DNA of 64,000 nt from Phocoena phocoena (Eukaryota > Chordata > Mammalia > Artiodactyla > Phocoenidae). The notes beneath the pieces are model-generated. The model was given only the letters and a program-made list of their open reading frames with translations. It was not told where the DNA came from and searched no databases. The stretch is taken from assembly GCF_963924675.1 (NCBI RefSeq), contig NC_089231.1, positions 72,353,191 to 72,417,190 of the forward strand, in the 5' to 3' direction. Positions 36,321 through 49,949 of this stretch are shown here, piece by piece (the first letter of the stretch is position 1; every line of letters begins with the position of its first letter). A program made the position numbers and the translations under genes.

Positions 36321-38377
36321 GGGCTCAATACACACACTTTAATACACAAAAATCCCAGAGTACGTGTGAACCCGTAGATTATAAAAGTCAATAACCCCAA
36401 GTACTGACCTTATTTCCAATGGGTGTCACTGGGCTTAGTTTATGCCAATGTCACCTCTTCCAACACAAATTAATATTTAAGGAGTAGAGCCACACAGAAT
36501 GTATTATAAGCCTGGGAAAAAGACAGACCCTCGAGGCTCCTCCAAAAACCAATGTTTCGTTCAAACATGATAATTTCTGAAGCAGCTTATTCTGTCCCAA
36601 TTCCTATACAGCTGGTTGAAGAACAAAATAATAAAACCTATTTATTAGGTATTGGTCACTTAATGCAACTGAAAATCAAAGCATAAGATCCAGTTAGCTT
36701 AGGACCTGCACACAGGGCTCCCTTAAACAGTATAAATGTAACTCTAAGTTTCCCACAGTTTATGAAAGCAAAGGTGGGCTCACAGAGCCTTTTGTGAATG
36801 TGGGACTTGAAGAGAACTGTCTGAACTTGGAGGAAGATTAGCCATTCAAAAGTTTATTTGGGGCTTCTTAATTGGCTTATTCTCCTTCTTTGAAGCAAAA
36901 AGTCGTAAATTTATCCCTCTTGAACTCAAAAGAGATCACGGTACTTCAGTGCCTGACCTTGGTTGACAAGCTGAGGTGTCTTCTCAGCTGGCTGCCATAA
37001 GACCCACAACTGAAAAGTCAAGTTTCCAAATGCTCCTTGCTCTTGGTGAACAAATCGACTAGAAAGTCGTGGAGATCAAACGCGACTGGCATTAAACTCC
37101 AACCCCCACTCCCAAATCAGGTAAGTACAGCTACAATAGTGTAATGTATTGTTCATCACTAAAACAACAATCTCCTCCACAAAAGCAAAAGTATCTGAGT
37201 AGAAAATTTAATTTCAATTTAATGAAAAGATTCTCCTTTAAAACATGATTAACAACTTTGCCAATAAGAAAGTACATTTGGAAACATATGTCAGATTTGT
37301 TCCCCAAAGGCATCCATCTCCTCTGTAGTGAGATGGTTCTATTGTGTAATATCACATCAATCCAGCCACTGAGATACAAATCAGATGTCAAAATAAAACA
37401 AGTTAGTCATGAGCATCTGAGAGAATGAAAAGTACAAGAGAATTGGAAGCTTTCCCAGCAAGAGTTTTCCTAAGGAAAAAACACCAAAATACAATACTTT
37501 GACAGAAATTCATGTTACTGTAACCACTTTCAGAATCACATGGTCCATTATGATGAGACATGCCTCTACTAGGCATGGCTCAGACTCAGGGAGACCCACT
37601 GTTCCCAGCAGAGTGGAAACAGCTGTAACATGACCCAACATCTGCATCCTTATCATTAGGGCTCAGGACTCACCAAACTTATTTTCCTCCTAAAAGCTAA
37701 TCAGAAAATGACTCTTTCCAAGCTCTCTCTTCACGGTGTTTCCCACCCCCCATTATTTGCAATTCTGGGATTTCCTGTTAAAGCTAGTACAGACTTTCAT
37801 CTACAATTTTCAAGAACAGGCAGAAAATTACAAATCTCCAATCTTCTCCCCTATACTGGAGAGGGCTCTCTGGAAGGATAAAGTCAGGAGAAGGGAGAAC
37901 TAGGAAGCCCAGCGGGTTCAAACTCACACAGAACCACTTTCAACACAGAGCCTTTATTTCCACCGCTTGTTAACGCTGTTTAGATCCTATGCTGAAACCT
38001 ACTACTGTCCAGACTTGAAATCTGCATTGTTCGCGGACATTTTCTTGAGCCCTCATCCCATTTACCATTCAAAACCAAAAACAAAGCAAAACCAAAAAGT
38101 CTCAGTCCTCATGACCTCACACACAAAAAAGATTCCCTTATAATCTTATCAATTTCTGCCCATTTAAAAACATAACTGTTTCTAAAATTGCACTTTGGGG
38201 AAAAACTTTTATGAAAAGTGGATGATTATGAACCAAATCATAAAATTCCTGTGCCTGTCCATGCTCACAGCATCATTATAAGAATCTTTTTCATCCGTAG
38301 AGGGCACACCCAGAACAGAATTTGCCATTCTGTTTAACGATTCTCTGTCAGAGAAAAACTGATGTGGTTAGTAAAGC
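36321..38377. other. Unique intronic sequence
   Basis: No exon or repeat family recognised between the MIR and the flank of the CORO1C start-codon exon. Confidence 0.5.
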
Positions 38378-38476
38378 GTGCGGAACTTAAGCTCAATTAT
38401 ATCCAAGTCTAATGTTCCTAGAAATCACACAATGCTTAGTGACTATCAATCTCCAAAATCAATCTATTACAGACTA

Positions 38477-38749
<273 letters not shown>

Positions 38750-39011
38750 TTAAAATCATGCCCCTGAGTGAAAGCTTTACTTTACAAATGAAAAGCTGAA
38801 AAATAACAGAATGGTATGGCATTTTGTCTGCTCTCCTAAAATGTAGCCAAATGGCAAATCTAAATTTCCTTTAGCAGCACGTAGCCAGAGAAAACTGCAA
38901 AATGTGTCAGGGCAAGCATGACAAAGAAATGAAAAATTCCTAACTCAAGATCCAGAAACAGCTCAACAGTTTTAATTTCAAGAGAAAGATCAAGGTAAAG
39001 AATGAAGGAAA

Positions 39012-41032
39012 GTAGCAGGATACAAAATTAATGCACAGAAATCTCTGGCATTCCTATACACTAATGATGAAAAATCTGAAAGTGAAATCAAGAAAACACT
39101 CCCATTTACCACTGCAACAAAAAGAATACAATATCTAGGAATAAACCTACCTAAGGAGACAAAAGACCTGTATGCAGAAAATTATAAGACACTGATGAAA
39201 GAAATTAAAGATGATACAAATAGATAGAGAGATATACCATGTTCTTGGATTGGAAGAATCAACATTGTGAAAATGACTGTACTACCCAAAGCAATCTACA
39301 GATTCAATGCAATCCCTATCAAACTACCACTGGCATTTTTCACAGAACTAGAACAAAAAATTTCACAATTTGTATGGAAACACAAAAGACCCCGAATAGC
39401 CAAAGCAATCTTGAAAACGAAAAATGGAGCTGGAGGAATCAGGCTCCCTGACTTCAGACTATACTACAAAGCTACAGTAATCAAGACAGTATGGTACTGG
39501 CACAAAAACAGAAAGATAGATCAATGGAACAGGATAGAAAGCCCAGAGATAAACCCAGGCACATATGGTCACCTTATCTTTGATAAAGGAGGCAGGAATG
39601 TACAGTGGAGAAAGGACAGCCTCTTCAATAAGTAGTGCTGGGAAAACTGGACAGGTACATGTAAAAGTATAAGATTAGATCACTCCCTAACACCATACAC
39701 AAAAATAAGCTCAAAATGGATTAAAGACCTAAATGTAAGGCCAGAAACTATCAAACTCTTAGAGGAAAACATAGGCAGAACACTCTATGACATAAATCAC
39801 AGCAAGATCCTTTTTGACCCACCTCCTAGAGAAATGGAAATAAAAACAAAAATAAACAAATGGGACCTAATGAAACTTCAAAGCTTTTGCAAAGCAAAGG
39901 AAACCATAACCAAGACCAAAAGACAACACTCAGAATGGGAGAAAATATTTGCAAATGAAGCAACTGACAAAGGATTAATCTCCAAAATTTATAAGCAGCT
40001 CATGCAGCTCAATAACAAAAAAACAAACAACCCAATCCAAAAATGGGCAGAAGACCTAAATAGACATTTCTCCAAAGAAGATATACAGACTGCCAACAAA
40101 CACATGAAAGAATGCTCAACATCATTAATCATTAGAGAAATGCAAATCAAAACTACAATGAGATATCATCTCACACCAGTCACAATGGCCATCATCAAAA
40201 AATCTACAAACAATAAATGCTGGAGAGGGTGTGGAGAAAAGGGAACACTCTTGCACTGCTGGTGGGAATGTGAATTGGTATAGCCACTATGGAGAACAGT
40301 ATGGAGGTTCCTTAAAAAACTACAAATAGAACTACCATATGACCCAGCAATCCCACTACTGGGCATATACCCTGAGAAAAACATAATTCAAAAGGAGTCA
40401 TGTACCAAAATGTTCATTGCAGCTCTATTTATGATAGCCCGGAGATGGAGACAACCTAAGTGCCCATCATCGGATGAATGGATAAAGAAGATGTGGCACA
40501 TATATACAATGGAATATTACTCAGCCATAAAAAGAAACGAAATTGAGCTATTTGTAATGAGGTGGATAGACCTAGAGTCTGTCATACAGCGTGAAGTAAG
40601 TCAGAAAAAGAAAAACAAATACCGTATGCTAACACATACATATGGAATCTAAAAATAGAAGAAAAAAAAAGGTCAGAAGAACCTAGGGGCAAGATGGGAA
40701 TAAAGATGCAGACCTACTAGAGAATGGACTTGAGGATATGGGGAGGAGGAAGGGTAAGCTGGGACAAAGTAAGGGAGTGGCGTGGACATATATACACTAC
40801 CAAACGTAAAATAGATAGCTAGTGGGAAGCAGCCGCATAGCCCAGGGAGATCAGCTCCGTGCTTTGTGACCACCTTAGAGGGGTGGGATAGGGAGGGTGG
40901 GAGGGAGGAAGACTCAAGAGGGAAGAGATATGGGAACATATGTACATGTATAACTGATTCACTTTGTTATAAAGCAGAAACTAACACACCATTGTAAAGC
41001 AATTATACTCCAATAAAGATGTAAAAAAAAAA
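39012..41032 (+). mobile_element. 5'-truncated L1
   Basis: About 2 kb: late reverse transcriptase region, ORF2 C-terminus in three open pieces (39267-39635, 39834-40283, 40410-40652; motifs [28 protein letters not shown], then [13 protein letters not shown] in a third frame) and a complete 3' UTR with poly-A. Target duplication aaagaatgaaggaaa (38997-39011) and aaagaatgaagggaaa (41033-41048), differing by one inserted G. Frameshifts break the ORF. It is the least diverged L1 in the window by eye. Confidence 0.93.
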
Positions 41033-41084
41033 AAAGAATGAAGGGAAATTAGCCTTTCAGAGTTGGGTGGGAATGGAAAGACAA

Positions 41085-41170
41085 TCCACTCTAACCCACC
41101 CTCCCCTTTTACAGATAAGGAAACTCCAAAGTGAAGTTATCTGATAGATCTGAAACTGAGGAATCCTTCC
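41085..41170 (-). repeat. Possible MIR fragment
   Basis: 'ccccttttacagataaggaa' and 'ctgatagatctgaaactgag' resemble the MIR reverse complement. Short and diverged. Confidence 0.4.
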
Positions 41171-43824
41171 TCCCCCAAATTATGATATTGTGGCTTTTTC
41201 CTCAGTCTGCCAAGGCAATTTTTCAGCTTTTTCTCCAGACATCAGCACTCTGGTCTGAGAGCGGAGACTGCTCACGAGTGTTTCCACAAGACCAACTACA
41301 TGCAGTGGAGAATTCAGCACAAGCAAACCACCCTTGCCTTCAAGAGGCTTCCAACACAGGCAGGACAATCAGAGCAACTAGGAACCAAACTCCTGGTGCT
41401 GACTGCTACCAGAAGTCTGACTGCTACCATGGAGCAAAAGCCAGGTCTTGGAAAAGAGTAGCAAAAATTTTAATGGAAAGTAGAGATGAGGATGACAAGA
41501 GGTCTGACGCTAGCACACTGGACCTCTTAAGACAGCAAGAAGCGAAAAGCAAGGGGATGGGCTAAGAGGCTGTGATGGTGAACCGGGCCTGAGAAAGGCC
41601 TGGAGTGATCCCGGCAGCGGCGGTGAGACAGAGGAACAGAAAAACTCAGGGAGCGTAACGGAAACCAGGATGTCAGAGCTGATCACTCACCACAGCCACT
41701 TCCCAAGTAAACCAGAGGGCCTAGGGGACAGGAAGTGACACCAAGCTGGTGTTTCCAGGCTTCCTCATGGGTCATTTCGGACCCCAACTTCCACTGGGTT
41801 GTCCAACTGACATGTGCACTGACAGCGTTCAGGCTTTAGGATCAGCAGCCCCACCTGCCTGAGGTCTCCTGGGCTGCACCACAGTGTCCTTTTCCCGTCT
41901 GCTAATGCCAGGACATTCTGTTCATGCAGGCTAGGGAGGAAGGAGCCACGAGAAAACACAAGTGGAGATGGAACACAGTCAAACCTTCACAGCTCAGCTG
42001 AAAACAAGTGCCCCTGATCCCCAAGGACAGGAGGGCTAACTAACACCTGTCCACTCATGCCAAATGGGACACATGTGGGGCTGCTGCTAATCCCGCCCCT
42101 TGAATTCCCTTCCTCGTGGCTCTGGGCCCACTGCTAAGCACAAAAGGAGAGAAGTTAGTTTTGCCAGTCTCCTTCTACCCTTTCAAGGCATGCGCAGAAG
42201 CGGCCTCTCTCCAAGCCTAGGGCGTGTGGCTGGGCTGAGGTGACAAAGCCTTGGCAGGCTGGTGAGCGGGCGTGTTCCTTAGCCCAGCTGCTGCCACACC
42301 TTCCCAGCTGACCACCAGGACCCGAGGCTGAGAGCACCTGGTGGAGGAGACGGCAAATGACTTGCTTCCACTTGGTCGGGGTCCTCCATGTGTAAAACAG
42401 TATGAATACTTCTCAAACTGGAGGAGATAAGACAGCTTCCACGAGGTGGTGAAAACCAAAAGAAAAGCACATCCACACAAAAGCCAATGTACAGCCAGCT
42501 GGTCTCAGGATCCATTTCCCTACCCGACCATCTGCACAAGTGAGCAGAAGCCGGAATCCCTGCCATTACCTTCCAGCAAGTGTTTCAAAAGTAAAGTTAA
42601 CAAAGAAGAAGGGAGAATTACACCATATACCAAAGAGTTGATATCCTTCATATATAAAGTTTTTATAGATTCCAAACATGAAAATCCCAGTAGGAAATTA
42701 CACAAAGTACATGAAGAGGTAATTTACAAAAGAAACACAAATGGCATTTTACCTCCACTCCTTCCTGAAATCCTAACAAAATGACAGGAAAGGAATAAAA
42801 GCTGGTATAAACACCAAAGGACAAGCGAAAGAACACTGGAAAGGAGCCTACAAGAGAGCAAATGTGACCACAAAACCGTGGAAGAGGAAAGCTGTCAGGC
42901 AAGTGTAACTGACAGAAGTGAGTGTTCTCCACTCAGCTGAGGTCTCAGGAGGAGCGGCTCACAGAAGGACACCAGGCCCACTGTGAAACCGCCGAGCACT
43001 CAGAAGGGAAACAGATGTGGGAGAGGAGCTGCAGGGAAAACTGACCAAAAGCCTAATTAGGAGCAGCTAGACACCCAGCTCTGCTCCTGAGTGCTGCACC
43101 GTCAGGGGCCACCCCTCACCCGCCCCAGAAGCCACAGGGCAGGCCCTGGACAGAACACCACCAGCACAGGTGAGCACGGGTACCAGCAGGTACCACACAG
43201 ACGACCTGGTCCTGTACAGGGGAGCCTCCAGCCCTGTGTTCTGGAAGCTCCCAGAAGGCTGGCTGCCTGGCTGAGATAGCACCCACCCTGCCCCACAGGA
43301 AGTCAGCCCTCACCACCTTCTGTGAGGTCCACCACCCACCCAGCCCCGCTACCCACACAGGCACTGGGTCAGTTTTTGGGGGCCCACTAATCAATGTGAA
43401 CGGACATTTGAGGAAGCCCTTCAACCTGAAAAATGGAGACAATCTTTCCTCTTCACTCAAATAGGCCAAGATACCATCCAATCTCACCAACAATATGAAT
43501 ATTAACATAAATATGGAAAGTGCTTTGAATGTCTTCACTGAAAGACATCACACAAATCTGCCGGCTGGCTGACACACCTTTAAAAGTCATTTCTGTATTA
43601 CACAGAGTGACGTATGTTACACAAATTTTCATCTAACTACATGAAGTCAGAATGATAGGTTCTTTTGCTACAACCATGGAGGACAGTTAGCTACAGAGCA
43701 GAGTGAGTGAGAAAAGCCGGGGCTCCCGGAGTGCTGTGCTGTCTGGGCCAGGCCGTTCACATCCAAGGTCGAATCTGATCTGGGCTCAGCTGCCCACATG
43801 TGGCACAGCTGCTTTTGCTGCGCA
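41171..43824. other. Unique sequence, moderately GC-rich
   Basis: No exon or repeat recognised. 42100-43350 is richer in G and C than its surroundings but shows no CpG clustering that would mark a promoter. Confidence 0.5.
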
Positions 43825-44050
43825 CAATAGAGAAAGGCAATTAAGAGGGCAGGCTCCAGAGTCAGGCAACCTTGTGAGTGAGAAGCACAGCTGTACCATT
43901 TACTTCCTGGCCGTGGTTCAGTAGGGCAAAGTCATAATCTCCTTAAGTGTCAGATTCTCTATCTGGAAATGGGTACATTACATATAAAGTTAAAGTGATC
44001 ATTAAATGAGCACTTGCTAATGGGACTATAGCAGGAGATGATTTCGTTAA
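43825..44050 (+). repeat. MIR SINE relic
   Basis: 'gggcaggctccagagtcagg', 'tgtaccatttacttcctggc', 'gtcagattctctatctggaa' and 'gtgatcattaaatgagcact' are in MIR order. Confidence 0.8.
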
Positions 44051-44124
44051 AGTACCCTGTCTGGTTAAAAACACATAACTAAATACACAATAAATGTCAG
44101 CTATTGTTATCATCCTAGTACTTA

Positions 44125-44228
44125 ACATAAGGTAATCCAGATTCAAATCCCAGCTCTGCCACTAACCTTTACGAGCCTCCGTTTCCTCATCTATAAAATG
44201 AAGGGGATGACACCCATCATAAGAATTT
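44125..44228 (+). repeat. MIR relic, 5' part (split by L1)
   Basis: 'ccagattcaaatcccagctc', 'tgccactaacctttacgagc', 'tcctcatctataaaatgaag' are MIR. The matching 3' end is at 46250-46325, beyond the L1. Confidence 0.8.
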
Positions 44229-46249
44229 AAAACAACATCTGACAACCCAGGTCCAGATGGCTTCACTGCTGAAGTCTATCAAATATTTAAAGAATTAATA
44301 CCAGTTCTTCACCAATTTTTACAAAGAATAGACAGGAACAAATTTCCAAACAAATTTTATGAGGCCAGTATTACTCTGATACCAAAATCAGACAAAGACA
44401 TCACAAGAAAACTAGACTAATATCTTTTATAAATATAGACACAAAAATCCCCAACAAAATACTAGCAGACCAAATCTAGCAACACATGAAAAGGATTATA
44501 CACCATGACCAAGTGGGACTTATCCCACAATGCAAGGTTGGTGTGACATCTGAAAATCAATTAATGTAACATGTATCAATCAGATAAAAACCAAAAATCA
44601 CATGATCATCTCGCAGAAATCTGACAAAATCAGAACAAGGACAGACATATAGGCCAACGGAATAGAACTGAAAGCGCAGAAATAAATTCATACATCTTTG
44701 GTCAAGCGATTTCGACAAGGGTACCAAAACCATTCAATGAGGGGGAAAATAAGTCTTTTCAACAAATGGTGCTGGGACCATTGAATAGCCACATACAGAA
44801 GAAGCTGGACCCTGACCTCACATCATATAAAATAATTAACTCAAAATTGATCAAAGATATAACTATAAGGGCTTAAAACTTTAAAACTCTTGGGAGAAAA
44901 CATAGGAATAAATCTTCATGACCTCGGATCTGGCAAAGGATTCTTAGATATGACAGCAAAAGCACAAGCAACAAAATAAAAAGTGTACAAAATGGACCTC
45001 ATCAAAATTAAAAACCTCTGTGCTTCAAAGTCACCAACAAGAAAGTGAAAAGACAACCCACAGAATGGGAGAAAATTTTTGTAAATCATATATCTGATAA
45101 GGCACTTGTATCTAGAATATATAAAAAATTCCTACAACTCGATAATAAAAAGACAAATAATCCAATTTAAAAATGAGCAAAGTACTTGAATAGATATCTT
45201 TCCAAAAAAGATACACAAACATCCAATAAGCACATGAAAAGGTGCTGGACATCTTTAGCCATTGGGGAAATGTAAATCAAAACCACAATGAAATACCACT
45301 TCACACCCACTAGGATGGCTAATATCAGGCCAGAGAATAACAAGTATGGATGAGGATGCAGAGAAATCAGAACCCTCATACACTGGTAGCGGGAATGTAA
45401 AATGGTGCAGCTGTTTTGGAAAGCAGTCTGGTAGTTCTGAAACGATTAAACAGAGTTATGATGTGACCCTGAAATTCCACAACTAAGAATATACCCAAAA
45501 GAAATGAAAACAGGTATTCACACAAATACTTGTACAGGAATTTCATAGCAGCGTATTCACAACAGCCAAAGGGTGAAAACAACCCATATGTTGGATATCC
45601 ACTGGATGAACGGAAAAACAAAATGTGATATATCCACACAATGGGATGTTATTTGGCAATTAAAAAGAAAAAAAGTCGGGGACTTCCCTGGAGGTCCAGT
45701 GGCTAAGACTCTGAGCTCCCAGTGCAGGGGGCCCGGGGTTCGATCCCTGGTCAGGGAACTAGATCCCACATGCATGCTGCAACTAAGAGTTCGCACGCCA
45801 CAACTAAAGATTCTGCATGCCACAACTAAAGAACCTGCATGACGCAACTAAGACCCAGCGCAGCCTAAATAAATAAGTAAATATTTTAAAAATAAAATAA
45901 AGTACTTACTAATACATGCTACAACTTGGATAAACCTTGAAAATATTACGCTAAGAAGCCAATTACAAAAGTCTACATATTATGATTTCTATTCACACAA
46001 AAGCCCAGAATAGGCAAACTTAGAGACACAGAAAGTAAATTAGCAGTTGCTTGGAGGGGAAGAAGCGGTACTGCAGAAGAGCAGGTTACAGCTAAAGAGC
46101 ACAGGGTATCTTTCCCAAGTGATGGAAATATTCTGTAATTTGTGGTGATAGTTGCACATATTTGTGAACATATTAAAAAGCACTGATGTACACTTCAAGT
46201 AGGGTGAGTTGTATGATATGTGAATTATACCTCAATAAAGCTGTTCTTT
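44229..46249 (+). mobile_element. Older L1 relic with internal deletion and a SINE
   Basis: Begins within ORF2 reverse transcriptase ('aggtccagatggcttcactg', 'caccatgaccaagtgggact') and jumps near 44635 to the ORF2 C-terminal region ('aggacagacatataggccaa'), so the middle is deleted. It continues to a 3' end 'cctcaataaagctgttcttt'. A SINE interrupts it at 45678-45898. No usable ORF remains. Confidence 0.85.
45678..45898 (+). mobile_element. CHR-family SINE, extended older form
   Basis: 'gggacttccctggaggtcca', 'ggttcgatccctggtcaggg', 'aactagatcccac', then three 'cacaactaaag' units and an aaata tail. Inserted in the L1 at 44229-46249. Confidence 0.87.
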
Positions 46250-46325
46250 AAAAACCTGCAAAGTACCTAGCATAGAATCTGAAGCATAGTAATAAGCACT
46301 GTCCCATAAATGTCAACAATTGTTA
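46250..46325 (+). repeat. MIR relic, 3' part (split by L1)
   Basis: 'gcaaagtacctagcatagaa', 'gcatagtaataagcactgtc' and 'aaatgtcaacaattgttatt' complete the MIR that begins at 44125. Confidence 0.75.
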
Positions 46326-46774
46326 TTTAAGAGACTGCTAATAGGTTTCCCTACCCAAAGGGAGAAAACCCAAATCAATTTCCTACTGATTATGAGCCAA
46401 AAATATGATTTTCACGTTAATGAACTAGTATCAGTTATCAAGGAACCTTTACAAAATTTTATGTTCTCCCACCTCAGCATGCTGTTTATTACAAAAAAAA
46501 AAAAAACCCTCTTCTCGAGAAAGAGGCCTGCATTATCAAATGGTATTAGTGTTTCACCAATTTTTTAAAAGCTTGGCTATAAATTTCCAAACGTCATATC
46601 ATCAAACTTAGGCATTCTTTTATTAAATATCTTGTTCCAAATTATACAACTAGGGTGTCCCCCAAACTAAAGCATTTTATAAAGAAATCTAATTTTCAGT
46701 TATATTAAAAGAAGTGAAAGAATCCTGAACTAATACATAGACACAAAGTCCAAGGATAGAGTACATTCAATTTT

Positions 46775-46891
46775 GTGGGGGTGGGGGGTGGCACACCCCA
46801 AGGCATGCATAACTTCCCCCACCAGGGATAGAATCCACGCCCCCTACAGTGGAAACCCGGAGTCTTAACCACTGGACCACCAGGGAAGTCC
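46775..46891 (-). mobile_element. CHR-1/Bov-tA-like SINE, ~120 bp form
   Basis: 'accagggatagaatccacgc', 'agtcttaaccactggaccac' and 'cagggaagtcc'. Flanking tcaatttt (46767-46774 and 46892-46899) is a probable target duplication. Confidence 0.85.
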
Positions 46892-47439
46892 TCAATTTTA
46901 AATGTCTTGTCAGAGTTCAACCTTGGAGAGGTTGCCTGCTCATTAGGTCTTTCAAGTACAAATTCTTCAAACTGCATAGGGCCTTTTCTTAGCAATTATC
47001 ACAGTAATAAAGGATCCTCATAGTAATAAGGAGAGAGACAATGTAGCAATAAGTCATTCATTAAGCAAATGAAAGAAATGTTTACAAATTTCAAAATAAA
47101 CTGATTTTAGAAAAAATGCAACGTGGTTTTTAATTTCCACAAAATGTTGGGAATTACAAACCTTCCCCAAGGCCTTATAATAGGCCTGCCCAAATTTCCA
47201 ATAAGACTGGGACTATTCTAGAATGGTTTTCATTATAATAAAAACTGAGGCGTCTTTGAAAGACAATGTGAGAGCAGGTTGAGAGCACAGGCCCAACTCT
47301 GAAATGCTCTCTCTAAGATGTGGCTGAAACCTCAGTTTTAGAAACAAAGACACATGTCTCCTCTGCCCAACTTTCTAGATGATACTGAAGGCCAAGCAAG
47401 AGTTAAGTCTTGATTGCCCAGCAGCCATCGTAGTAAACC

Positions 47440-48226
47440 TCTTTTTAATTTATCTATCTTTTTTATAGTCACCATGCTGTACATTACATCTTATAACTGG
47501 AAGTTTGTACCTTTAGACCCCTTCACCCATTTCATCCACCCCCCTAATCCACCACCTCTGGCAACCACCAAAATGTGCTGTCTCCATGAGTTTGGGTTTT
47601 GTTTTGTTTTTGTTTTCATTTTTAAGATTCAACATGTTAAGTGATATACAGCAGCAGTCCCCAACCTTTTTTGGCACCAGGAACCGGTTTCATGGAAGAC
47701 AATTTTTCCATGGACCGAGGCGAGATGGCGTGGCGGGGATGGCTCAGGCGGTAATGCGAGCCATGGGGAGCAGCAGATGAAGCTTCACTCGCTCGCCCAC
47801 CACTCACCTCCTGCTGTGTGACCTGATTCCTAACAGGCTGTGGACCCCTGATATATTGAAATGTTATTTGTCTTTCTCTATCTGACTTACTTCACTTAGG
47901 ATAATGCCCTCAATATCCACCCATGTTGTCACAAATGGTGGGATTTCCTTCTTTTTAATGGCTGAATAATATTCCATCATACCACATTTTCCCATCCATT
48001 TATCTGTTAATGGACACTTAGGTTGTTTCCACTATCTTGGCTATTGTAAATAATACTGCAGTGAACACAGGGGTGCAGATATCTTTTCAAGACAGTGATT
48101 TAGTTTCCTTTGGATAAATACCCAGAAGTGGAATTGCTGGATCATATGGTAGCTCTATTTTTAATTTTTTGAGGAACCTCCATACCATTTTCCATCGTGG
48201 CTGCACCAATTTTACATTCCCACATA
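47440..48226 (-). mobile_element. L1 3' relic, split by a DNA element
   Basis: Two pieces (47440-47648 and 47856-48226) are the reverse complement of an L1 3' UTR and ORF2 end: 'taactggaagtttgtacctt', 'gtctttctctatctgactta', 'aggttgtttccactatcttg', 'gtggaattgctggatcatat'. The C-terminal ORF2 motif [18 protein letters not shown] is still readable on the minus strand near 48120-48170. Confidence 0.88.
47649..47847 (+). mobile_element. hAT-like DNA-transposon relic, internally deleted
   Basis: 'gcagtccccaacctttttt', 'gcaccaggaaccggtttcat', 'gaagacaatttttccatgga', then 'cacctcctgctgtgtgacct' and 'taacaggctgtggacccc'. The ends are inverted ('ccccaacc' region versus 'tggacccc'). Flanking gtgatata (47641-47648) and ctgatata (47848-47855) fit an 8-bp hAT duplication with one mismatch. 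The centre is shorter than the family pattern I recall. Confidence 0.7.
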
Positions 48227-48239
48227 AATTTCTAATGAG

Positions 48240-49686
48240 TAGATAATATATTCTTGTTTTCAGCTCCAAATGAAGAAAATCTAAAAGCTGACTACCAAGA
48301 TCCACAATACTTAGCAGCTCATCTAAGGAAACAAAAATGATTAAAATTTTCTTTACATGTTGGGTAAACATCTTAACCAAGAACAAGCTGTAAAAATAAG
48401 GTCCATGGTTTAAGGACTTACTTGATAAGCATCAGAGTAAAGTTTGATGAAAATCATTCTCAGAAGAAAATTTCCATCTTACAGTCAGTTGATCATCCTC
48501 AACCTCCAGGGGAGTGTGAAGGCATGCTTCTTATGGTACTGCCTAGTCAAGTTACAGAGAAAATTGATTTCACAGGCCATACAAGAAATGTGTTGGGTGT
48601 TGGGAGGGAAAAATGTAGACAAGACAGGCTGTTTACAATACTGTAATGGCACCAAATAAAATATACTCAAAACACCTGAATAAATGTTACTATCTTTTCT
48701 CTATTCTGTCTACCTCCATCAATCTCGTAAAAAATGACGACAATTTTGACATTTTCCTGTTTAAAGATTCCAGCAGATGCACTTCTATGGTTTGTATGAA
48801 AGGAAACACATCCTGCTAGGAACACATACAGGAAAACCCCTACTAGCAGCAAGATCCTTGCTCGGCACATTAGCTGAGACCATTCCAGAGCGTCAATTAC
48901 TCAAGGACTCAGAAGGCTGAGCACGTCCCCTAGCCAGCAGCAACCACAGGAGACTCCAGAATGTCCCAATAGGGAAAGAACACATTCCCTCTAAGTTGAT
49001 GCTTTTCTGGCCCTTTTTAATGTGGGAGAGATCAGACACGTTATTTAATAGAAAGTGGCAAGCAGGACAGCAGAGGAGGAAACAAATGTCCCGAAATCAG
49101 CTATTTAAATGGCAATGCCAACAGTTAAAAATTCTTTGTAAGAAGTTAGAAAGGTAATATGTAAGCCTACGTAGAAGACACATTCACAAGAAAGCAGACA
49201 CCGAAAGCAAATACGGGAGGTGCTCTGATTAAATACAAAAATTCAACGTTCATCATTTCTGGATATGAGACGGCTGTGCTTTTTTTTGAATGTCCTTAAA
49301 CAAAATTCATCAGTGACACTTGAAGAGTTCACCTAACAAATCATTTGTACTGCATCCAATTCCTTAGTTAACAGATTCATATATGAGATACTCAAGAAAA
49401 ATACGCCTAATTTACCTACTTTAATAGAAGTTGTTTTACGAAGGAAGAAAACAGACCGCATGCAACAATTTGCTTTATATAAAGCACAGCAGAAAGTCAG
49501 ATAGATACACAACATTCCTCATACACAGCAGCTAAGGCTGAAAGGTTTGCACTCAAGACAACTGACTGCAAGTATGGAACAGCCCTTGTGTTGGTTCAAT
49601 TTATCATGACACCAAGAATGGTGAAAGTAAAGGGTGAAAATTCACGCTCATTATAGCCTTCCAAACGCTTTCATCCCATTATCCAC
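48240..49686. other. Unique sequence
   Basis: No exon, RNA gene or repeat family recognised. Confidence 0.5.
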
Positions 49687-49700
49687 CCAGGTACTAGGTT

Positions 49701-49933
49701 TTTTGGTTTTTGTTTTTTGTTTTTTTTTGTTTTTTTTTTTTTGCGGTACGCAGGCCTCTCACTGTTGTGGCCTCTCCCGTTGGGGAGCACAGGCCCCGGA
49801 CGCGCAGGCTCAGCGGCCATGGCTCACGGGCCCAGCCGCTCCGCGGCATGTGGGATCCTCCCGGACCAGGGCACAAACCCGTGTCCGCTGCATCGGCAGG
49901 CGGACTCTCAACCACTGCGCCACCAGGGAAGCC
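49701..49933 (-). mobile_element. CHR-2-like SINE, short form
   Basis: T-rich tail complement, 'ggcctctcactgttgtggcc', 'aaacccgtgtccgctgcatc', 'ccaccagggaagcc'. Exact duplication ccaggtactaggtt at 49687-49700 and 49934-49947. Confidence 0.94.
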
Positions 49934-49949
49934 CCAGGTACTAGGTTAA

